The notes under the pieces were generated by a model. The model did no database searches, was not told where the DNA came from, and was given only the letters and a program-made list of their open reading frames with translations. Positions 23,240 through 34,982 of a stretch of 64,000 bases of DNA are shown in pieces (positions within the stretch are counted from its first letter, which is position 1; every line of letters starts with the position of its first letter). A program made the position numbers and the translations under genes. Origin of the DNA: Prunus persica (Eukaryota; Streptophyta; Magnoliopsida; Rosales; Rosaceae). The stretch covers positions 28,862,122 through 28,926,121 of the forward strand of contig NC_034009.1 of assembly GCF_000346465.2 (NCBI RefSeq), given 5' to 3'.

Positions 23240-23916
23240 GTCTTTGCTTTCCAATGTTTTATCCAAAAACCTGAAATCAAAGTAACCAAATAAATGAACC
23301 CAAATTCGTAAAAAATAACTAAATAAAGCATTAGAGATTACCCAAGAACCTGAAATCAAAATAACCAAAAAAATGAACCCAACTCTACAAAGGACGAAAA
23401 ATCTCACAGCCACCAATCAAATTCATGAAATAAAGACCAAAATATCTGTTAAAAAGTTGATGGGATGCATACCTGAAGACAAAGGATGCAAATATTCGCA
23501 AGCAAGAAAGATGGAAGTCTGAGTCGAAGGCTGTAGAAAGGATGAAATCTCCCGACCCCAAATCTGTGAGACGAAGACTAAAAGTGCGGCTGGATTTGCA
23601 ACTCACCTCACAAACAAAAATCGACGGCCCCCCACGCATGTCCAGCAACGAATACAGATCTCCCATGGCTGCCCCCCAACCAGCTGGTTCGAAACGAACT
23701 GAAAACAGAGGGTTGTCTGAGCGGACGAAACCCTCTCAACGAAGGGAAAGGGGCAAAAACGGGAACAAAAGAAGCTGTTTAGTCAAGGGCAGTTTCGTCA
23801 ATTTACTGTGCTGAAGAAAAAACAAAACGAAAACAACAGCAAAATGAGGTGCATTTCCATCATTACACTGTGCTTAGCTACAATGTTTAGTTGCATTGGG
23901 TTTTAGTATATATAGA
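23240..23916. other. Helitron 5' subterminal region
   Basis: Contains short tandem near-repeats (CCTGAAATCAAAGTAACCAAATAAATGAACC at 23270 and similar at 22515, 22600, 23350), then a GC-richer segment at 23520-23815 with open frames on both strands that I cannot identify. It ends in the TC terminus at 23916. It could be the RepHel leader or captured host sequence. Confidence 0.5.
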
Positions 23917-24244
23917 ATTTATTTTACCTCATGCTAATTGTGAAATTGAATGACCGTTTGTTATATTGAATTTTGACCTCATAAAAAAAGATTGGAGAAA
24001 ATAGGAAAAAGAAAAGTTGAGAGAATTCACAAGATATTTTTTTTTTTTTTTAATATAAGCCATATTGGGAAGGGGGATTCAAACTTGAATGAAAGAGGAC
24101 TCGCTAAATCATATGAGATAACAGTCCACAGCAAAAACAATATACATCTGCACTACTTTCTTTCTGTGCATCAAAATGTAAGATCAGTATCTACAATATA
24201 TCCCAATTCAAAGGCATGAGAGAGAAGAATGACTTGTTTGCTTG
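23917..24244. other. 3' flank of the FYR/WD40 gene
   Basis: Between the Helitron 5' end and the stop codon of the next gene. Likely includes that gene's 3' UTR (minus strand). A T run lies at about 24036-24050. Confidence 0.5.
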
Positions 24245-27200
24245 TTAATGTACAGACGACTTTTCAGAGTGCAGGAAAACCAGCAACTGATTATCCCCAG
24301 CTACGGCCACAGCGCCTGGGCTCGGCCTCGAATCATCGGTAGCAATACAGGAAACACTGCCACCTGAAACATCAAAACATTATGTAAAAAGAACATCAGT
24401 TTAACAGCAAAGAAGCGAAGCAAATGTAGTGCTGCTTCTGGAATTGTCTTATAACTGGTTCTACTTCCGACACTGTTAAGATAAGAATCATTGATGCATA
24501 CCTTTGAAATGATGCATAGCGCCAAATTTGTTTCCTGTAGATAATTCCCACATATACACAAGCCCATCACAAGTACCACAGATGCCTTGACCCGCTGATG
24601 CACCAATCACAGCAGCCCTGCACGGCAAGTTCGAAAGTCAATAAACAGATGAATTCTCAGTCATTCATTAGACTAATTACAAATGAAAATGAAGCAACTT
24701 CATTCCTAAAATTCCGTGTATGATATTTTGCTTGTAGTTGCAACAACTTAATTTCCAGTAGTTGCTACCAAAAAATGTTCACTACATACAACATGAATGA
24801 TTCCAATGAAGTTCACTGCCCCAAAAAGTTTAGATTTGAAGAATTAAACTCCAGCACATGAAAAGGTCAACGCAACGCACCTTGGATCCAATGCACTTCC
24901 GAAGATCACCATATTTTTCACCATTAGAGCAAGCCTCCACCTCCCCATTGGATTCGAGTCACAATCATCTGATACATAGTCTTGTTGAGCATCAGAATCA
25001 GAAGATGATGAGACAAGAAGCCAGACAGCAATGTCTTCCCCCTCCAAAGAAAATTGGTTATTGGATGTGGCAGCCACCAATTCATTGATGTGTTCTTCTA
25101 TATCAGAGTAGCTTGAAACAGGGCATTTTATTCGCCAAGTAAACAAACTGACAGGAACGAATTGACAGATTGAAGAGCTTGCTGCAGAGAACCTCGACAC
25201 AAGGATGCATTTAGAAATATCCCTGAAAGAAAAAACCGCTGCCTATTAGTACTAATCAAATTTAAACAAAATGAAATTATCCAAAATTCACTTCCCGAGT
25301 AGTTTAAGAAAGACATACCATAAACTGAATTCACCAAAACCATTATGCCCAACAACTATATGAGTACAATTTGGAATTCTCTTCAACTCCACTATTCCAG
25401 GGGAGATGCAATCTTCAGCTGGCAGAACAAAATTCTCTATTTGCGCACTGCAGACAAGGAATTTAAAGCCCAATTAAACCGCGTTCAACACAAAGAATAG
25501 AAAGGTATGGAAACTGCTCAAATTAGCGAATGATTGTTGACAAACATGAAAAAAGGAACACAATTTATGGGGTATATCAGATTTAAACATGATTGGCTAG
25601 CCAAAAAGGGGGGGAGGAACAACCCAATACTTGGACTTGTGGACAAGTATCTCCTTGTAATGAAAATCACACTTTAAAACTTTGACACCTGCACTTGTAT
25701 CAGAGGTGTTGAGAGAAAGGCTTTAGATACTCACCTCCATGTTGAATTCATAACCCACAGATGCAGTCTCCCACTTTCTCCAACAGCAACAAGATTGTTA
25801 GGTTCACAAACCAATATGCATTCTAAACTGTCTACTGCTTTCAAACTTGCCACCTTTGAAACATAGCCAAGTCTTACTTGCACAATCTTTACTGTATTCT
25901 CCTCCGAGCAGTTTGACGTACATGTGGAGCACAAACAATGGATGCTCCCCTGCCTGAGAACATTCAAAGGAAATTCTTACTAATAACATTACCCCTAATT
26001 CATGTCATTACTTTGTAAAATCTGCAAAGATAGTTAACCTGCAGTAAGGTGTTTTAATGCTGTCAAGTAAAACTAGATATTGCCCGTCCGGGGTGAATTG
26101 CAAACTGGATCTTTCCAAAGCAATCTAGCAAAGAGATGATATATGTCAAAAAAATTAACAATAAACCAGACAAGCCTACCGAGCCAAATGCATACAAGAA
26201 CTTACTCTACCAAAATAGTCTTTTCGAATCGGCAATGTTACTGATGTGTGACCAACAAAAGAAGGGCATCCAACCCTTGGTTCCTCAATTGCTACCTTAT
26301 AGATGAACAGGCTTCCGTCCTTATCAACCAGAGGGCCACATAAAACACAAACGTAAATTTCAGTCCCTTTTGCACTCAACAATACTGACAAAACAGGATT
26401 TTGATGGGAATAACGTCCCACGAACTCAAGACTGCCTGTTAGTTCGTTATTAAGTTCCATACTGTGAGGCTTTGAGTCTGAACTATGCGGAACACTATTG
26501 GGATCATGCATGAGACCCGTCCCCTGTTTCTGAGATGTTTCAGTGTCGTTTGGCTCAAGGAGGTTCTCGTGCCCAACCACATCCTTGTCAACATGGTTTT
26601 CTAAACGTGAAACAGACAAATCAAGAGAGCACAAAGTATCTTTTTCTTTGGAGGCACCAACCAATGCTTGCTCTTGTAATACAGCAGGACAATGACCGTT
26701 TAAGAGACCTTTAGAATTCACAGAAGGTTTGTCTGCATTCAAACAACTGGAATGTTCCACAGTCTTGGCTTCAGCACAGAATGAATCTTTATATAAATTG
26801 TCATCAGAAGAACCCATCTGAAGAGTCTCCAACGCAAGCAAAGTCTCTGCGGAAGGGTATGATTCAGGCAAACAAATATCTCCACTGTTTCTGCATATTA
26901 TACTCTCTGAGAGTGGACCACTGTGATTTCCTTTAATAGGACATATATTTTGAGCTTTTCTCTTGGTATATACTAAGTGTGGAACTTTAGTGAAGGACTC
27001 ATTTCCAGTTTCTGCAACAGTTGTCTTAACAGAATTTTCATTCTGTGATGCTTTTGAAGAATTCAACATGCCTCTTTGGTTATCAACAATTGTATTTATG
27101 GCTGAATAATCAGAATCAATACTTGAGTTAGTTAAAATTTCAGAAGAATCAGAACACATAGATTTTCGGGAAAAAAAGAGGCCATGGAGTTCAGATCCCT

Positions 27201-30200
27201 AAAACTGTTCATAACCTGATCATAATTAAAGAAAAAAGGGCTAATTTGAGAAATGATAGAGTAACAGTACTATTTAGTAAAAAAAACGTCAAACAAATTG
27301 TCACAACTCACAAGACAAAGGAGCTAAATTATCATGTCATATTATCTACATAAAGGCTAGTAGAAGTAGAAGGCACGTCATCACCAACTATACTGAAAAT
27401 GGGTATGTTAGATAGACATAATCCAGCATTTGAGTACCAAGCAACAAATTTACCAAAACAATTGGTATTAAAAAATTACCTTCAGGAAGATCAACTGCAG
27501 TTTCATTGCTCTTCATAGAATGGATATTAACACCTAGTGAGCATTCATCCTTATTAGCAGATTTATCCCTGATTTCTTCAGAAAAGACTCTTTTACAAGG
27601 AGACATACATACTGGAAGAGACTCAAATACGTTGGTGTCACATTCCTGAAGCCCCCCAGTAGAAGCCATGGCCACTTCCTTATAAGGAAAAATATCTTTG
27701 GTTCCATTGGTCTCAAGATGAACATCTAATGATTTGTTATGCTCATTAACAGCAACAAGAAGCCCATGACTGTTGAGAAGGCATGCAGGGTAAGAACTAT
27801 CTTGACCAGCTTCAGCCTTATCAGAGGAAGATATCACGTGGTTGACTACATGGTCACCGTATTGATCATCCTCTAAGCTGTCAGGAACAAAAGACTTTGT
27901 TGGAACCATTGAACCAAAATCATTATTTTGGGTGTACATCTTTTCCTCCATTCGATCATTATTTACAGCAAGTATTACACCTACAAGTGTAAAGAAGAGA
28001 ATAATCAACCAACTGCAGAAAGGCTAAGTGTAGAACTCATAAGGTTCAATAAAACACCAGGGGATGGAGCACAAGGCAGAATTTCAGAAGGGCTCACAGT
28101 ACCCTTTTCCTTCCTTGAGCCCTTCTTGAGCAGAGGAATAGCTTGCGGAAGAAGAAATGTCATCATTGACTTGGCCATTTCTTGACCAACCAAATCAAAC
28201 TCACTCATTTCAGAACTTGCATTTGATTTAGAGGTGGCTGTTTCTTCTTCTCGATGTGATTCTGTCAGCAATCCTTCAGAAATGACCACATTCGATGCAC
28301 TTCTATCCTGGATAGCTGGAGCAGAATCAGAAGTCTTATCTGCATTTAAGATGATGATGATCAATTACCAATACTTGAAGCCACAAGCTGGGGTAATCAC
28401 AGTGGAACTACAGAATATGAAACAAGTGGATAGTTAATGATTACCCTGTGTAAAATAGGTATCGGGAGCACAAAGGTCAACGTCAGTAAGACCTTCAGAA
28501 TCTTTTGGCACTGTATCTACAGTTTTGTTTTCTGGTACCATTGGATTGGGATCTTCAGTCCTATCAAGCTGTAAGAAGTTGAGAATATGTCTCATTCAAC
28601 AGAAACTGACTACAAAAACATGACATGTGCAAAATTGAGGATAAAAGGACAAGCATAGAGAAGCATAGTTTGGACTAAGCACAGTGATGTAACCGCATAC
28701 ATATTTGCGGATATGTGAAAACATGCATTTTCAAAGGTTTTCAAAGATATGTGAATCAAATGGGAATCAGTAAAATAGTCAAGACTTTCAGCTTCCTTTG
28801 GGGTTTTGAGGCCAGATGAATAAAAAGGGAAATGTGCTCACAGGTTGTTCTTCATCCACAGACAAGTTGCTGGCTACCACAGTAGATTTGCAATTTCCAG
28901 AACCAACAAAAAGCCTTGCTTCTTCATGGACAGCATCCATCCTGGGATGATTGGAGAAGCCAACAGAATCCAATGGCAAACTATCTTTGACTGAAAAGTC
29001 ACTCGCTTCTTGATGAGCAGGTACTAAATGCACTAATGGTGGCGATGCTTTTGAATATTTACAAATGTCATACTCTTCTTCCAAAGAAGAGGAGAGCTTG
29101 GAATTCCCATTATTATGATATCTCTTACTCCCTTTCACTGAATCTGAATGCTCGGCAAAAGATGTCAGATCTTCAGGTCTGGTTCTTTTAATGCTAGTCC
29201 AACTGAATGACTTTGAATTTACAATTTCACGTCTCCTACTTCTCTTCCCAGTGATTCGGGGTATTGCCAAGTATGGACGTGCATCTGGAAAGCGATTATC
29301 GACATCTGTTCTAGAAGCTCCATTGCAGAAGCTTGAGGGTACCAAACTCCTTTCTGCTGTTCCATTAACGTTTGCGGCCAGCTCCCGAAGTAGCCTCTGG
29401 ACAAATGGATTTTTGAACCCAAAAAACTACATACAAAACATGTTGAATTACCATCATGGTCTGTTTAAACTTTTACATTGAATATGGAGGAAAGAACAAA
29501 ATAAAAAGAAAGAAAACCTATTTAACAAAAAAAAAAAACTTAGGCTTATCTAGCAGACAGAATAGTTAAAAACCATCCTGCATAGAGGTTGATCAGAGAA
29601 GGCACCATTTCCAATAGATGAAATCAAGTAACCAGGTATAAAAAGAAACATATAGCAGCAAGAACAGGAATAAACTTTTGATGAGTAGAGTACAGTCATG
29701 AACTGCAAGTTAATTGAACATGTAATGGGTGACTAACACAAAATTCATGATGGAGCACTAGTTACTGTGTCACCAGTCAATGTTTTTAGTTTCATATTGA
29801 CTAAACTCATAAAGTCGCTTTTACTTTTTCATCCTCTCTTGCTTGGATTGTTCACAGAACCCCAATTGCTCATATTAAAAGCAACTCTGAAATAAACTAC
29901 TTATGCAAAGGAATCAATATCTACCTCCACACCATCTATTTTACACGAAAATCTCTTCCCATGCCAAATCTTCATGCGGGGAAAAAATGCCTTCTGAAAT
30001 TTCTCCCATGCAATGTATGGCGTTTGCCCAGAAGACGACTGTCCATCAGCAGCAATTATCTGCACATTTATAACCCATAGAAACAAATCACAACCAAAAA
30101 TTAAATATCATTAAAAATCAAAAGCAACAGGGCCTGGCTAGTAGTGGCTAACCGAAAATAAAGGTCCTTTAGGACCTTCTTGAATTTCCATCTTATATGT

Positions 30201-30654
30201 GCTCCCATTGTGAGCTCGAACAGCCCGGTACCCAACTGGATAAGGATACCGATCTTTCCCCTACCAAAATTTGAACATAATAATCCAATAAATTAGTGCA
30301 AATAACAAAATTTGAACGACTAAACACTAATTTAACCGACGTATAATATTCATTAACTAAACTAATTACTCATTGTCAATTAATTTTCAAATTCTCAACT
30401 AATCAATCGAAGAGCTCAAACCTCGTATTGTAGATAAATTTTTGGCATAAAGAACAGATAATTTTCTATCCTAGATGCTTATGTGTTCATACATTTTTGA
30501 AATTAAGAGGAGGAAAAGGAAATCTAACCCTGGAGGAGCTCCAGTACTTCTTGTCCCAAGGTCCATTGTAGAGGGAGCCGATCGAGTTGATTTCGAGATC
30601 GTCGGGTTTCTCTTCCGCGTTAGGTTTTGCTTCTTCGACTTTAGGCTTCGTCAT
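24245..30654 (-). CDS. FYRN/FYRC-domain protein with C-terminal WD40-like repeats
   Basis: Fourteen exons (30529-30654, 30153-30260, 29925-30059, 28842-29426, 28445-28568, 28010-28339, 27480-27980, 26206-27101, 26039-26124, 25735-25953, 25319-25447, 24881-25222, 24502-24617, 24245-24363) join at GT-AG sites in one frame to about 1271 residues. The N-terminus (residues 25-130) has the FYRN-like block YPYPVGYRAVRAHNGSTYKM and FYRC-like PYIAWEKFQKAFFPR followed by GFKNPFVQRLLREL. A basic stretch GKRSRRRE suggests a nuclear protein. The middle is Ser/Glu-rich and low in structure. The last third has blade-like endings (LHLW, EFSLW, LVYMW), suggesting a WD40 propeller. FYR domains occur in chromatin proteins, so a chromatin role is inferred. 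I do not know a named gene. Confidence 0.85.
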
Positions 30655-30871
30655 TTTTAGTTCTGAGAGTCAGTCTGATAAGCTATCGAAAGGACATCAA
30701 GAAAAACAGCGGCGAAAATTTTAATTTATATTTTTAGGAGAGAGAGGGAGGGAGGAGGAGTTTGTGGCGGGAACGAAAATGAGAGGGTCTTTTGAGGCCG
30801 GGTAGACTTGAGGTTAACATTACCTGCATTTGTATTTTGGTTTGGTATGTGAACACCAAAAATAAAAACGA

Positions 30872-30943
30872 CGCCGTTGCCGGGGATCGAACCCGGGTCA
30901 CCCGCGTGACAGGCGGGAATACTTACCACTATACTACAACGAC
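30872..30943 (-). tRNA. tRNA-Asp (GUC), copy 1
   Basis: 72 nt. The minus strand reads GTCGTTGTAGTATAGTGGTA at the start, has anticodon loop CTGTCAC (anticodon GTC) between CCCGC and GCGGG, and T arm GGGTTCGATCCC. All four stems pair. No intron. Confidence 0.96.
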
Positions 30944-31030
30944 CTTGTTGGTTAATTTTCAACCTAAAACATATTTATTATAATTTAACGCTGAGGGTAA
31001 AATCTTGATTGAAAGGCAAAAACGCAAAGA

Positions 31031-31102
31031 CGCCGTTGCCGGGGATCGAACCCGGGTCACCCGCGTGACAGGCGGGAATACTTACCACTATACTACAACG
31101 AC
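31031..31102 (-). tRNA. tRNA-Asp (GUC), copy 2
   Basis: Identical to copy 1 over 72 nt. It starts exactly 159 bp further along. Flanks TTGTTGG and GCAAAGA are also shared. Confidence 0.96.
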
Positions 31103-31189
31103 CTTGTTGGTCAATTTTCAACCTAAAACCTATTTATTATAATTTAACGTAGAGGGTAAAATCTGATTGAAAGGCACAAAACGCAAAGA

Positions 31190-31261
31190 CGCCGTTGCCG
31201 GGGATCGAACCCGGGTCACCCGCGTGACAGGCGGGAATACTTACCACTATACTACAACGAC
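31190..31261 (-). tRNA. tRNA-Asp (GUC), copy 3
   Basis: Identical to copies 1 and 2 over 72 nt, again 159 bp further along. Confidence 0.96.
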
Positions 31262-31348
31262 CTTGTTGTTTAATTTTCAATCTAAACATTATTTACAATT
31301 ATTTAACGTAGAGGGTATAATTTTGATTGACAGGCAAAAATGAAACAA

Positions 31349-31419
31349 CGCCGTTGCCGGGGTTCAAACCCGGGTCACCCGGGTGACAGGCGGGATACTT
31401 ACCACTATACTACAACGAC
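31349..31419 (-). pseudogene. tRNA-Asp pseudogene, copy 4
   Basis: 71 nt. Compared with copies 1-3 it lacks one A in the region between the D arm and anticodon arm, has a C-C clash at the loop end of the anticodon stem, and has two changes in the T arm (plus-strand GGTTCAAACC in place of GGATCGAACC), one of which replaces the conserved C56. Probably not functional. Confidence 0.8.
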
Positions 31420-31489
31420 CTTGTTGCTTATTTTTCAACCAAGAAATTATTTACAATTATTTTACGTACAGGATATAATCTTGATTGAA

Positions 31490-31512
31490 AGGCAAAAATG
31501 AAACGATGACCT
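31490..31512 (-). pseudogene. tRNA-Asp unit with the tRNA deleted
   Basis: The repeat spacer (AGGCAAAAATGAAACGA) runs directly into the other spacer (TGACCTTGTTGCTTAATTTTC) with at most a few bases of tRNA end left. It is a whole unit of the array without its tRNA. Confidence 0.7.
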
Positions 31513-31605
31513 TGTTGCTTAATTTTCAACCAAAAAATTATTTACAATTATTTAACGTAGAGGGTATAATCTTGATTGAAAGGCAAAAGGCAAAAAACGA
31601 AACGA

Positions 31606-31677
31606 CGCCGTTGCCGGGGATCGAACCCGGGTCACCCGGGTGACAGGCGGGAATACTTACCACTATACTACAATGAC
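31606..31677 (-). pseudogene. tRNA-Asp, copy 5, likely degraded
   Basis: 72 nt with intact anticodon loop and T arm. It has a mismatch in the acceptor stem (GTCATTG opposite CAACGGC) and the same C-C clash in the anticodon stem as copy 4. It could still be transcribed; function is doubtful. Confidence 0.65.
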
Positions 31678-34307
31678 ATTTTTGTTAAAACCTAACTCCA
31701 ATTTATCTCATATTCAAAGCAGAGGATAATCTTGATTGCATCCAACTCAAGATATTAATGTGTTAGTTGGACGCTTGGAGCATCTAAAAGAAGAATAAAA
31801 ACTTAAAATTAAATCTGGTTTGCTTGCATTGCTCGAGAACTCGATTTCTTTTTCAGTTTCAATTTCATGGAATTTTCCTCTTTGGTTTGCCAGCTTTTGA
31901 TAAGCTTTCAGGAATGGTAGCATCCTGCTTTAAAGCAGTAGTTGTGTCAAAACACAAAAATCTCCATCCGTGCATTGTCCGTTGCATGATTTCATGCAGG
32001 AGGGAGAGAGCAAGTCTGCTATATGTTTTCTTAATCATCATAATTTGTATATCTATATATAATATATGCCTAGTTTAATGTTAGTTTAGTATAATAATGA
32101 ACACTGATAAACGAATAATCTTATGATCCAATTTGTCACAAAAACGGACGTTGTTTTTTAAAAAAACTAGTGCACATGTGGCTAAACATATAAAATTCCG
32201 CTTTGTACGTGCTACTGAGTAAATGTAAATCAACTATGCTGAAAACGTCTCTGATATCATATTAGAATGATCAAAACCCCGAAAAAAGCCAACAAAGAAA
32301 AAACTTGAATAAAAAAGAGAAATAACAAATAATGTTAATGAGCACCAACCTAACAGGAAGAAGGTGCCCTAGACGTTAGGGAAGTGTCCAACAAGCACAC
32401 ATGCCAAAATCTAGGTAGCTATAGAGGCTAGACAGGCTAGAGAGAGATGGTGGAAGAGATGGGTCAAATCTGGATTTCTAAAAACAGATAGAAAATGGAG
32501 GAGGGCATAGATCTAATGATTGTGTCCAAATATGTTAATGAACTGAACCACAAATTGGAACATCATATTCATGGATTGACTGAAAGGAAAGGAAAAAATA
32601 AGGGTCTGGTAACTTCTTTGGTGAGGTTCAGAGCAGACATGGGAATCTCGTGGGGGCACCAGTTAAACAAAAAGCGTCCAATCCATGTACAAAACGTATC
32701 ATCATGATTCATGCAGAAGCAGAGAGGCCTGCAATTACTTCTATGAATTCAAGGACTAATTAAGGATCATGCAAAGTTGAAAAGGAAAAGGAAAAAAAAA
32801 GTGAGGAGGTCTTGGGAAAACAGCTTCTTGCACCAGCAAAGAAAGGTGGAGATTCAAGTGTTAAAATGGCTTTATTTCCTGTTTGGGAAAATGAAGAATC
32901 GTCCCATCACCAAAATAATTATTTTTTTAGAAAAAAAGAGGTAAATATATATATATATATATATATAAACAACCCATGTCCTGGCATGTCCAGGCCAATT
33001 GGAAAGAAGTGACATGTGATTTTAGCAGTGGTCTCTTTCGAATTTCCTAGTTTGGCATTGCACCCACAAAAGAAGGAAGGGATGACAGGGCCTCCTTTTC
33101 TCACTAACTTCTCTCCATCGCCCCAACTTTTTTTCTTTCATTCATTCAACAAATATTAATAAATATTCGGGCTGGCTGGTTACTGGGTGGCTCCAAACTC
33201 CAATTCATATTTACTGCAGGCTGCTAGCTCATCGTTTGCATATGCATGATGATGACGTGGCTGATATGTCTCTCAATAAACGATGCCATTGGCTGGGAAA
33301 TGTTTTGCTACAGCTCAACTACAACAGTGTAGCTAGGCCATATATAAACAATATTTGCCAAGTTCATTGTCGCATATTTGGTGAATGTGAGTGAGTTAGG
33401 AACTTAGGATAAGAGTTTACTCTATAAAATAGGAATTTGAACTCGCATCATGAACGGACTAACTATAAACGTAGTATTTCTGTATCTTTATATTTTGTTA
33501 AAAGAATTTCTAATTTGAATCCCGAAACTCCAAATTTTTTTGTTTTGAGAGAAAAAAAAGGTAAAGAAAGAAAATGTTCCCCCGACAAGATTTTGATTGT
33601 GAATTATCCTGAATGCCTAGAGATGCCAATAGGCAATAGGGTATATCACAAGAATTGGCTAAATGGTCAATTTCGAGTTGTTTCTCTGGTGGTCTTGTTG
33701 TGTAACAATATATTTGATGGGACATGTCCTCTCTCGAGGGATCTTGCACTTTGTCAATACAGGATACAGGTGAAATATGAAAATATAATCAAGGGGTTTA
33801 GGGTGATAACAAATCTTTATTCATTCAAATCAATGGATGATCATAGATTTGAATACACCATTTACGTGGCAAGGTAAAAAACAATTAAACAATAACAAAA
33901 AACAAAAGAAAGAGAAGAGAAATGGATATATCAAATGTCACATGGGATCTTTTCTCGAGAAAATGGTGAGATATATATATATATATATATCTTGGGTCAA
34001 TATCTAAGTTTGTGGTTGGTACGTACGTGCAAGTGAGAGGTCTCTGCAATGCAATTAAGTGCAGCAGCTAGCAGAAGCAGTACGTACGATGATGATGACT
34101 TTGTGAGTGGTGGGTGTGTAAGTATAGTAACTTTAGATTTCCTTTTCACTCTTGCTTTGCTATGCTATGTATATATATATTGCTACTTTCTCCTAAACTA
34201 TAAGTGCCTCTCTCTATCACAACACCCAAACCCCAGACTTTCATCTTCCTTTACAAACCCAAACCCCAAACCACCTCTTCTTCTTCTGTCTTCCTTTTGT
34301 TCTCGAC
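31678..34307. other. 2.6 kb intergenic
   Basis: AT-rich, with an AT microsatellite at 32946-32965 and another at 33970-33989. The stretch at 33437-33877 is open in one frame but has no recognisable motif and starts without ATG; I do not call it. Sequence from about 34030 on is likely the promoter and leader of the CRC-like gene. A CT/CCAAACCCC-rich leader lies at 34200-34307. Confidence 0.45.
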
Positions 34308-34687
34308 ATGAACCTGGAAGAGAAAGTCACCATGGACTTGATTAATCAACCATCTGAGCATCTTTGCTATGTCCGCTGCAACTTCTGCAGCACTGTTCTT
34401 GCGGTAATAATCACACACACACATACACTATGTATCTTTGCATGCCAGCTATATATATTAATCTATTTTCCCAACTCTAGATAAGCTTTGTCGACCTTCC
34501 TATATCTATATATATATATGTGTGCTGCTGCCTATAACAAAATGAAACCACACAGTTTCTTTCTCTCTCTAACAACAAGAGTATCATATATCATGCCCTT
34601 TCAGAATCATACATAACTAAGGATTTAATTCTATGTGGCATGCTGATATGTATGTTCATTTATATACAGTCCTGTTATTTAATATCT

Positions 34688-34734
<47 letters not shown>

Positions 34735-34919
34735 CCGTAGTATAAAATCTTATATAAATGTGTAGGTTGGGCTTCCATTCAAACGGTTGCTGGACACTGT
34801 GACGGTGAAATGTGGTCATTGCAGCAACCTGTCGTTTCTGAGCACCAGACCTGCACTTCAAGGTCAATGCCTTTCTGATCACCCCACCTCCTTGACTCTT
34901 CAGGTAACCTTTCTATAAT

Positions 34920-34982
<63 letters not shown>

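Larger units (their letters stand above)
10471..23916 (-). mobile_element. Helitron rolling-circle transposon with RPA1-like and Rep/helicase genes
   Basis: Read on the minus strand, the element would start TCTATATATACTAAAAC (from 23916) and end with a GC-rich hairpin followed by CTTTCCTGCTAG (to 10471). TC start, CTAG end and a hairpin about 12 bases before the end are Helitron marks. Both large genes, RPA1-like and Rep/helicase, are on this strand, as in autonomous plant Helitrons. The base after CTAG is T, as expected; the base before TC is T rather than the usual A, so the 5' end could be off by a base or two, or be another element's end. The span is 13.4 kb. The right-hand 4.6 kb has no Helitron gene but holds duplicated blocks and a kinase fragment. 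Confidence 0.75.

Noticed and set aside
23385..23814. Overlapping open frames on both strands
   Set aside because: Neither has a recognisable domain; the region is GC-richer Helitron subterminal sequence.
30862..31700. Regularly spaced direct repeats, CRISPR-like at first sight
   Set aside because: The repeats are tRNA-Asp genes plus spacer at 159-bp period in a plant nuclear genome.
33437..33877. 146-codon open frame
   Set aside because: No ATG at its start, AT-rich context, no recognisable motif or splice context. It may be an unknown exon, but I cannot support it.
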